From contig NZ_CADIJM010000003.1 in NCBI RefSeq assembly GCF_902859585.1, positions 657,680 to 721,679 of the forward strand: a stretch of DNA of 64,000 nucleotides, in the 5' to 3' direction. This DNA is from Achromobacter animicus (GTDB lineage: Bacteria; Pseudomonadota; Gammaproteobacteria; Burkholderiales; Burkholderiaceae_B). Below, piece after piece: positions 46,530 through 55,400 of this stretch. The notes beneath the pieces are model-generated. The model did not search any database. It was not told where the DNA came from and saw nothing but the letters and a program-made list of their open reading frames with translations. Both the position numbers and the translations under genes were made by a program. Each line of letters starts with the position of its first letter. Position 1 is the stretch's first letter.

Positions 46530-47147
46530 ATGTCCAAACATATCCGTTTATCACGTTTGTTCACGGGGTTGTCGTGTGCGCTCGCGAGCACCGTCCTTAC
46601 TGGATGTGCAGCCGTTTCGGCCATCGGCGCGGTGGCCGGTTTGACGGGCAATGCGATGGAGATGGCGGGCCTGAAAAAGCCCGAAAACGCGCCTGTGGAA
46701 GTGAACCTGGCGATTCACGCCGGAGAAAATTTGAATGCCGGCGCCGGCCAGGCGATGGCGGTCGTTACAAAAATATACTACCTGAAGAATCCTGAGCCAT
46801 TCCAGCGTGCGCCGCTCACGCAATTGATAGACACTGCCGGGGAAAAGGCAGCGCTGGGGGAATCAATGCTGGGTTCGCGCGAGCTCACGCTCACGCCGGG
46901 ACAGCGTTACGAAACCGTCGAAAAAGTCCCCAAGCAAGCCGATTACATCGCTGTCGCCGGGCTGTTTTATGCACCCGCGCCCATGCGTTGGAAGTACGTA
47001 TTCAAAGTCGAGGATGTGGAAGACGACGGCATCGTACTGGGCGCGCATGCCTGCGCGCTGACGGTGGCCAAGGGCCGCCCCACGTTGCCTGCGGGCGTAC
47101 CCGCCTACGACCCGTCACGCCTGTCCGGCGTGCAGTGTCCAGGCTGA
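46530..47147 (+). CDS. tssJ: T6SS outer-membrane lipoprotein TssJ
   Basis: A 205-residue lipoprotein that anchors the membrane complex to the outer membrane and normally binds TssM. The signal peptide ends in lipobox VLTGC (Cys26). The mature transthyretin-like sandwich includes VEVNLAIHAGENLNAGAGQA, KIYYLKNPEPFQRAPL and YIAVAGLFYAPAPMRWKYVF. Length is somewhat above average. It is the first gene of the plus-strand operon, followed by tssK after 84 bp. Its partner TssM is not encoded in the window. Confidence 0.92.
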   Translation: MSKHIRLSRLFTGLSCALASTVLTGCAAVSAIGAVAGLTGNAMEMAGLKKPENAPVEVNLAIHAGENLNAGAGQAMAVVTKIYYLKNPEPFQRAPLTQLIDTAGEKAALGESMLGSRELTLTPGQRYETVEKVPKQADYIAVAGLFYAPAPMRWKYVFKVEDVEDDGIVLGAHACALTVAKGRPTLPAGVPAYDPSRLSGVQCPG

Positions 47148-47231
47148 AGCATCAAAGCCGCCCGCCGTTCACATCCTTCAATTCTTAAAGCAATAGAGAA
47201 ACCAGGAAAGACGAAACAGGGAGCGCGTATT

Positions 47232-48578
47232 TTGAGTTACTCCGCCAAAGTCCTTTGGGGCGAAGGTCTGTTCCTCCGGCCGCAGCATTTCCAGCGGCAG
47301 GATGCGTATCACGAAGATCGGCTGGCCGAAATGGCCCGCGTGTTGCACCCCTATGCATGGGGTCTGCGCTCTGCGCGTTTCGATGCCTCGGCGCTCGCCA
47401 ACGGCATGCTGCGCGCCACCGAAATGAGCGCCGTGTTTCCGGACGGCGAACTCTACAGCGCGCCGCACGGCGATGAACTACCACCGCCTGTCGCGTTGAC
47501 CGCGCTGGATGGCGTGACCGAAGCCGTGTTCTATCTGGCGATCCATCCCTTGAAGGCAATCGGCGGCAACTACCGCGACGCCCAGACGTCGGGCAGCTTC
47601 GATTCCCGCTACACGCACAGCAATACCCCCGCCCCCGATCTCTACACCGGCGCGGCCTCCGCCGAGCTCGCATTCCTGCGCAAGGACGTGCGCCTGATCT
47701 CCGAATTCGAACCGCGCGACGAACTGCTGGCAATTCCCGTGGCGCGTGTGCGGCGCACGGCCAACGCCAGCTATGAACTGGACACGACCTTCATTGCGCC
47801 CAGCCTGTCGCTGACCGCCTCGGGCGCCCTGCACGAGCTGCTCCGGCGGCTGCTCGACGCCTTGCAGGCCAAGGTCAACGCGCTCTATGGGTTTCATCGC
47901 GAACCCAGCAAGAACATCATCGAGTTCCGCTCCGGCGACGTCGCCTCGTTCTGGCTGCTGCATACCGCAAACGAGGCCTACGCCACGCTGTCGCACCTGT
48001 TCCATCACCCGCAACTGCATCCCGAGCGCCTGTTTCAGGAACTGGCGCGGCTGGCGGGCGCGTTGATGACCTTTTCCAAGGTGCACACGCTGGCGGATCT
48101 TCCCGTGTATCGCCACGATGCGCCCGGACCGGCGTTCGCCCGCATGGACGAGATCCTGCGCGACCTGCTCGAAACGGTGATCTCGACCCGGTACTTCTCG
48201 ATCGTGCTCGAAGAGTTGCGTCCCTCGTTCCACATGGGCCGCCTCGACTCGGAAAAGCTGGACGAGACCACCTCGCTGTATCTGGCGGTGCAGGCCGCGA
48301 TGCCCGCCGCCGAACTGGCCGAGAGCGTGCCCATGCGCTTCAAGGTGGGCGCGCCGGAAGACGTGGACAAGCTGGTGCTGTCCGCCATGCCGGGCGTGCC
48401 GCTGTCCTATACGCCGCAGGTGCCGCCCGCCGTGCCCGTCAAGCCGGGCGCTGTCTATTTCGCGTTGCAGACGCGCGGTTCGTTGTATGACCGCATGCTG
48501 CAGGCGCGAAGCATTGCCATCTATGCCCCCGCCGGGATTCCCGAACTGAAGCTGGATCTGATCGCAGTGACTCGCTGA
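47232..48578 (+). CDS. tssK: T6SS baseplate protein TssK
   Basis: A 448-residue trimeric baseplate protein that connects the baseplate to TssL and TssM. It begins SYSAKVLWGEGLFLRPQHFQ, the family signature, followed by RQDAYHEDRLAEMARVLHPY. The start is TTG with a GGGAG site upstream. The C-terminal head includes YTPQVPPAVPVKPGAVYFAL. It is positioned between tssJ and tssL as in most clusters. Confidence 0.95.
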   Translation: MSYSAKVLWGEGLFLRPQHFQRQDAYHEDRLAEMARVLHPYAWGLRSARFDASALANGMLRATEMSAVFPDGELYSAPHGDELPPPVALTALDGVTEAVFYLAIHPLKAIGGNYRDAQTSGSFDSRYTHSNTPAPDLYTGAASAELAFLRKDVRLISEFEPRDELLAIPVARVRRTANASYELDTTFIAPSLSLTASGALHELLRRLLDALQAKVNALYGFHREPSKNIIEFRSGDVASFWLLHTANEAYATLSHLFHHPQLHPERLFQELARLAGALMTFSKVHTLADLPVYRHDAPGPAFARMDEILRDLLETVISTRYFSIVLEELRPSFHMGRLDSEKLDETTSLYLAVQAAMPAAELAESVPMRFKVGAPEDVDKLVLSAMPGVPLSYTPQVPPAVPVKPGAVYFALQTRGSLYDRMLQARSIAIYAPAGIPELKLDLIAVTR

Positions 48579-48594
48579 CAGGAACGACACCGCC

Positions 48595-49374
48595 ATGACT
48601 GCTGACGCCCCCTCCCTGATGCCTGGCGCAACGCTGCCGCCGCACGCGGCGGCCTTTCACGCAAGCCGTCCCGCCAGGTCGTTGCTGGATCTGATGTACG
48701 ACGGCTTCCTGATGCTGTTTTTGCTCAAGAGCGGCCAGGAGCCCGCCGACGCGGCCGCCTTCTCCGCCCACGTGCAGCAATTCCTGGCGGACTACGAGCG
48801 CGCCGCCAAGAAAATGGATATTCCCGCCGAGGACGTGTACGCGACCAAGTACGCGTTCTGTGCCGCCGTGGACGAGACCGTGCTCAATTCCGGTTTCGCG
48901 ATCCGCGACGCCTGGATGCTTCAGCCGCTGCAGCTTGCGCTCTTTGGCGAGCAACTGGCGGGCGAGAACTTCTTCGCCCGGCTGGAGGATCTGCGCGCGC
49001 AGGGCGCCCCGCGCCTGCAATCGCTGGAGATCTATTACATGTGCCTGCTGCTGGGCTTCCAGGGCAAGTACCTGATCGAAGGCCAGGAAAAGCTGGGCTA
49101 TCTGACCGCGCGCCTGGGCGACGAGATCGCCCTGTTGCGCGGCAAGCGCACCGGCTTTGCGCCGCACTGGCCGCTGCCCGACAAGGTGGCGCACACGCTC
49201 AAGCGCGACGTGCCGCTGTGGTCGATCATGGCGTTGTTCGCATTGCTGGGCCTGCTCGCCTTCCTGGGCATGGGCCACTTCCTGAACACGGAAATGCAGA
49301 CCGCGATGGCGCCCTATCACGACATCGTCAAGCTGGGTCCGCGTGCCGCGCACCTGACGATTTCGCTGCCCTAG
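48595..49374 (+). CDS. tssL: T6SS inner-membrane protein TssL (DotU)
   Basis: A 259-residue DotU-type protein with a cytoplasmic N-terminal bundle (ATKYAFCAAVDETVLNSGF, AGENFFARLEDLRAQG, YYMCLLLGFQGKYLIEG) and one C-terminal transmembrane helix at about residues 208-228. It is a short TssL without the peptidoglycan-binding OmpA domain seen in long forms. The gene normally next to it, tssM, is missing here; the giant vgrG follows after 101 bp. Confidence 0.95.
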   Translation: MTADAPSLMPGATLPPHAAAFHASRPARSLLDLMYDGFLMLFLLKSGQEPADAAAFSAHVQQFLADYERAAKKMDIPAEDVYATKYAFCAAVDETVLNSGFAIRDAWMLQPLQLALFGEQLAGENFFARLEDLRAQGAPRLQSLEIYYMCLLLGFQGKYLIEGQEKLGYLTARLGDEIALLRGKRTGFAPHWPLPDKVAHTLKRDVPLWSIMALFALLGLLAFLGMGHFLNTEMQTAMAPYHDIVKLGPRAAHLTISLP

Positions 49375-49475
49375 CGGCGGCACGCAAGACCCGGGCGGGC
49401 CACGCATGAGAGGGCCTGTCCCTTCCGGCGCACCCGCGCGCCTCTGGCTCCGCCAAACGAATACCGCCCAGCCCT

Positions 49476-52400
49476 ATGAACGCCTCGCCTTCCAACGCCC
49501 CGGCCTATTCCACGCTGAACATCGCCACCCTGTCGCAACAAGCCCGCTTGCTGCGCCTGACCACCGCGCTTGATGCGGAACTGGTCATCGAGCACATGAG
49601 CCTGTCCGAGGGCGTCTCGCGGCTGTTCTCGATGACGCTGGATTGCCTGGCGGCCAGCGCGGAACTGGACGTGGCGGCCTTGCTGGGCAAGGAGATCACC
49701 GTCAGCCTGCTGCAGGCCGATGGAACGATGCGGCACTGGCACGCGGTAGTCGAAGGCGCGGACGCGCTGGGCGCCGATGGCGGCCTGGCCCGTTACCGCC
49801 TGCACGCCGCGCCGTGGATGGCGGCGCTGGCGCTGCGCCGCGACAGCTTCATCTATCAGGACCTGTCGGTGCAGGACATCGTCAGCGAGGTGTTTTCGGA
49901 TTATCCCCAGGCCGCGTTCGCCTTCGAACTCACCGAAGCGCTGCCGCCCCGTGCGATCTGCACCCAATACCGCGAATCGGACCTGGCGTTCGTGGAGCGC
50001 ATTCTGGCGCAGGCCGGCCTGTGCTACCGGTTCGAGCACCAGCAGAATGATGGCGAAAGCGCCGGCGGCGGCGCACGCCACCGCGTGGTGATCTTCGATG
50101 CGGATGCGGCGCGTCCGGAAGACCCGGCGTCACCCCTGCGCTTTCACCGCAGCGACGCCACGGAGACCAGCGACAGCATCACGCGCTTTTCCGCCGCGCA
50201 ATCCGTGCGTCCGGGCAGCGTGGCGCGTGCGGCGTGGAACGAGCGCTCGTTGACCGCGCATGCCGCGCAGTTGCAGTCGCAGGTGGTCGTCGAGGCGCTG
50301 CCCGTGCTGGAAGACTATGACTACGCGGGCCACGGCCAGTACGCCGACGACGATGCCGCCGAACAGAGCGCGGCGCGTGCGATGCGCGCGCACGAGTCGC
50401 GGCTGGTGCGCTTCGAGGGCGCCGGCACGGCCCGCTCGCTTGCGCCGGGCCGGGTGTTCGAGCTGAGCCAGCATGACCGTTATGCGCAGGGCGGCGGCAA
50501 AGAGGCCATCGATGAGCTTGCCGGCAACCGGTACGTGCTGCTCGACGTCACGCACGAAGCGACCAACAACCTGGGCGGGCAAGCCGCGCAGGTCCTAAAC
50601 ACGCCGGACATGGAGCGCGGCACCTATCGCAACCGCTTCCGCGCGCAGCCTGAGGCGGCAGCGCTCATGCCGGCCTGGCGCCCCCGCCCCACGGCGCCCG
50701 AGAGCCTGGCCGCCGTGGTCGTCAGCGCGGCCGACGCGCCCATCACGTCCGACCGCGACCTGCGCGTGAAGGTGCAGTTTCCGTGGCAACGCGGCGAGAA
50801 GCCGTTGACGGGCGGCCTGCCGCATCGCTCCCATGGCGACGCCAGCGGCAACGCGCCCGGCGACGACCGGTCCGGCACCTGGCTGCGCGTGGCCAGCGCG
50901 CAGGCCGGGCCGAACTGGGGCGCTCATCATCTACCGCGTGGCGGCACCGAAGTCATCGTCGAGTTCATTGACGGCGATATCGATCAGCCTGTCGTGGCGG
51001 GCCAGCTATACAACGACGCGGATCTGCCGCCCTGGTCCGCGGGAGAGAACGGCGACGCCAACCACGCGGGCGTGCTCAGCGGCTGGCATAGCCAGGGACT
51101 GGACGGCGCCGGCCGCAACCAGTGGGTCTTCGACGACACCAAGGGCAAGCTGCGCACGCGCCTGGCAAGTTCCACCGCCGCCACGCAACTGGGCCTGGGC
51201 TATCTGGTGGACCAGGGTCTGGACGACGCCAGCCGCGGCCAATGGCGCGGCACGGGCTTCGAACTGCGCACGGACGCCTGGGCCGTGCTGCGCTCGGGCC
51301 AGGGCCTGCTGGTGTCGGCCACGGCACGCGAGCAGGGCAAGTCGACGCAGGCCGATATCAACGAAGCGCTGCTGTTGCTGCGCGGCGCGCAGGACGCCTC
51401 GCGCCGGCTGAACGACAGTGCGGGCCAGCACCAGGCGCGGCCCCTGGTGGCCGCCGAGGGCTATGACGATCTCATCAAGGCGCTGGATCCCGAGCAGGAC
51501 GGCCGCTACGCCCGCCAGGTCAATGGCCAGGCGGCCGGCAAGGCGATCAACGGCCAACGCGCGGCCGAGGCCGACATCGAACGCATCGACGGGCCGCACC
51601 TGCTGGTCGATGCGCCAAACTCGCTGAACCTTGCCACACCGGCCAGCGCCGTGCTGCATGCGGGCGAGCATCTGCATGCCACCGCGCAGTCCGATGCGCA
51701 TGTTGCGGCCACGCAGACCTACGCCGCCGTCTCGGCCAAGTCGGCAAGCGTGTTCGCGCAGCAAGGGCCGCTGCGCGCGATCTCGGCGCAAGCGCCGGTC
51801 TCTCTGCACGCCCACACCGACATCCTGGAAGCGCTGGCCGGACAGGACATCACCGTGACCTCTTCGGCCGAGGGCATCGAAATCCTCGGCAACCAGCGCG
51901 TCACGCTGCAGGCGGCCGGCGGCAGCGTCACGCTCGATGGCGCGGACATCGTGTTCAAGGGACCCGGCCTGTTTTCGGTCAAGGGCGCCACGCACAACTT
52001 TGTCGGGCCCGGCAACGATGCCGCCAGCCTGCCAGCCTTGCCCAGCACGACCGTGGATGATCCGCTCATCGTCAGCGCGGAACTGGTGCACAAGGACGGC
52101 GCGTTCGCCACCGCCGCCAAGAAGGCCGGCGCGAGCCTGATGTCGGGCTTTGGCGGCGCGGCCGGCGCGGCGGGCGCGGGCGGGGGCCTGGGCGGATTGG
52201 GCGACATGGTGCCCGGCGGCTTGAGCGACCTGGGCAAGACCGCCGCGGGCGCCGCCGGCAAATTGTCGCAACTGGCCGGCCAGGCCAATGCGCTGGCCGG
52301 CATGGCAAAGAATCCCATGAGCGCGCTGTCGGCCGCCCCCGGACTGCTGGGCAACGCCAGCCCCGCCGTCGGCGGCCTGCTGAATACGGCGAAGAACACC

Positions 52401-55400
52401 ATGGGTATGGTGTCGCAGGCGCAGGCCATGGTTGCGAACCCGATGTCGGCGCTGCCGGCGGCCAAGGGCTTGCTGGGCACGGTGGCGCCCGGCGCGAGCG
52501 GCATGATTGACGGCGCCGCTTCCGCCGCGGGCGCGGTTTCCAAGGCGGCTGAACTCGTCAAGAACCCCATGTCCGCGCTGCCGGCCGCCACCGACATGCT
52601 GGCCTCCGTCGCACCCGAAGGCGCGTCGAAGATGATCAGCAGCGCCGCCGGATTGGCGGGGATCGGGAGCGGCGCTGGCGGAGCGGGTGCTGGCGTGGCG
52701 GGGGGATTGGGTGCTGGTGCTGGTGCTGGTGCTGGTGCTGGTGCTGGTGCTGGTGCGGCTGTTGGCACGGCGGGTGAAGCGGCTGCCCCAGCCGGTGTTG
52801 CCGATAGCGCGCAAACAAGCGCAAGCTCGACACCCGCGGCAAGCGCTGCTGGTGGCCCTGGCGCCACGTCTGGCGGGCCTGCCGCTGCAGGCGGCGCAAC
52901 AACCGCGCAGGCGTCGCAACCCGCTGCGGCATCGCCCGCCGCCAACAGCTTGACCACGACGGCGGATGCCGCTGCGTCGCCTGCATCGGCGCCGACCTCC
53001 ACACAGAATTCCGCCGAGGCGTCGGCGCCTGCCTCGGCATCGGCATCGGGTTCCGCTCCGGCAACGCCATCCGCATCCGCACAGACAACGGCATCGGCGT
53101 CGTCAGCGACTTCGCCATCAGCGCCTGAATCGGCAGCATCTGCGCCGAATGTCACGTCGGCAGCCGCTGACGCGCCCTCCGCAGCGTCGACAGCGTCCGC
53201 CAACGCAACGCCGACGCAATCCGCGACGACACCAGCCACCGCCTCGAGTTCCGGCGCGGCGGCAGGCAGCGCAACCGCAGCGGTGAGCGCTCCCGCCGTC
53301 TCTGCCACGGGCGCGGCGGCAGGCGTAGCCGCCAGCACCCTGCCGGCCGGGGCCGGCGTGGGGCTGGCCACCAGCACCGCCGGAGCCGGCACGGTCGCAG
53401 GTCTGACCGCTGGCGCGGCGGGCGTGAATCCGTCCGCGGCGGCCATGAACGCCGGCGCGCAATTCGCGAGTCCCGCGCTTGATGTCCAAGGCGCGGGCTC
53501 GGCGGAAGAGCTGCCGCTCGCAGCGGTGGACCCGTCTAATGGCGCAAGCATCGCGACGCAAACCATCGAGCGTTCGCCAGCAGCGATCGCCGGCGCAGAT
53601 CTCCCGACCGGCGTGACAGATGCAGGCATTGCAGCGACTACGCTAGCGGGAACGTCGGCAGCATTTACGGGCGCGGGTCTCGCGAGCGACGCCGCGGGTG
53701 CGAGCGCAACAGCAAGGCCCATTCTGGATGCAATGGGCGCAGCGGCTGGCGCGACGATGGCCGCAGGCGTTGCCGCCGGCACGGTTGGCGGCAAGGTCCA
53801 AGCCTCGCGCGAGCCCCAGCCGAGCGCAAGTGGCGCGCGTGCAGCCACGGACGCCCCGGGTTCGGAAACGGCTGCTCCGTTTGCCGCCACGGCCGCAGCG
53901 AATTCGGCGAGTCCGGCGGACTCCGCTTACGCCGCAGACATCAAGCGCTCCGTCCGGCCAGAGGACGCCGTCTCTCGCTTCGACGCCCAGCCGTCCCTGC
54001 TCGCGGGCTTTGCCAACGTCGCGTCTTCGGGCGCCCGCCAAACCAGCGCACCGATCGCGTCTGCTGGCATGCTGGCGACATTGGCCCACGCGATGTCGGC
54101 ACAAGCGTCGTCGCAAGCCGACAGCGAAGGCGTCAGCCGTCGTGCCGATGAAGCCCACACCGCCGATGAACCGCGCAGCGCCGCGACCAGCTCCGCTGCC
54201 TCCATTGAGAACCCCGACCAATACGGAACGCCGACACACGGCGAGGCAACGCCCGCCGCGCACGATCGGCATTCCGAATCGAAGACAGCCGCGCTGTCCG
54301 CGCTGGCCCTGTTTGCCGCAGGCCGTTCGGGACAGTCCATCGCGGCCGCCGCGCCGTCCGCGCGCGCACAGGCAGCGGACGGCTCAGCCACGCTCCCGCA
54401 CGCTTCCCACGACGCCAAGACTGGCAACGCGCAATCCGGTTCTCACCGCGACAACACGGCGAGCACCACGGCGCTGCCGAATACGGCCCTGCTCGCCTCA
54501 TTGGCTGCGGGCGCGGGCAGCCTGCTTGGCACAACGGCGTCGGCAGCCGGCCATGCCGGCCCGCTGGCCTCCGCATCCACGGTGGAAGGCGGCCTGCCCG
54601 GCGCTTCGGATCTTCCCTCCGTGGCTTCGCCTTCCGGCAGCGCCGCGTCCGGAATATCCGCTGGCGACGCCATGACCGGAGACTTTTCGGCGGCCGTGTC
54701 CGCGCCGGCACAAGGCGGCGCCGCTGCCGCGATGTCCTCGACAGGCGCATTCGCGCAGCATGCGCCCTCGGCCTCCGCGCCTGACGCCGTCATGAGCGAA
54801 GCGACGATGCTGCCGGCAACCGATGTTTCGTCCGCCGCCGCGACGTCCCTGCCGCAAGCCTCGATGCAAACGCCGGGCTTCGTGCCGGAGGCCGGCACGG
54901 CAGGATTGCCGCAAGGCGCCGGGTTACCGCAAGGAGCGGGCTTGCCGCAAGGCGCGGGGCTGCCGCAAGGAGCGGGACTGCCGCAAGGCGCCGGGCTGCC
55001 GCAAGGAGCGGGACTGCCGCAAGGCGCCGGGCTGCCGCAAGGAGCGGGACTGCCGCAAGGCGCCGGGCTGCCGCAAGGAGCGGGACTGCCGCAAGGCGCC
55101 GGGTTGCCGCAAGGAGCGGGACTGCCGCAAGGCGCCGGGCTGCCCGATGTGCAGCCGTCGGCCGGGGCAGGCATCGCGGGGACGAGCGCCGCCGTCGGCG
55201 CGGCCTCCGGCGGCAACGCGACGGCAGGCACGGCGCCGGCCGTGGGCTCCGTCGCCGGGGCCACGGCAGCGCCGGGCGCTGAAGTGTCACCGACCGTCGG
55301 GTCTTCCTCCGCAAGCATGACGGGAGCGCCAGGCGCAGACGGCACGATGACAGGAGCGGGTGCGGGCGCGGATGCTGGCGTTGGAACAAATCCTCAAGCG

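Noticed and set aside
51719-53890. 723-codon minus-strand frame in the giant VgrG linker
   Set aside because: It is Ala/Pro-rich because the sense strand is Ala/Gly-rich, and has no motif or ribosome binding site.
54903-55136. CRISPR array
   Set aside because: The units are contiguous 18-bp coding repeats without spacers and stay in frame within the giant VgrG.
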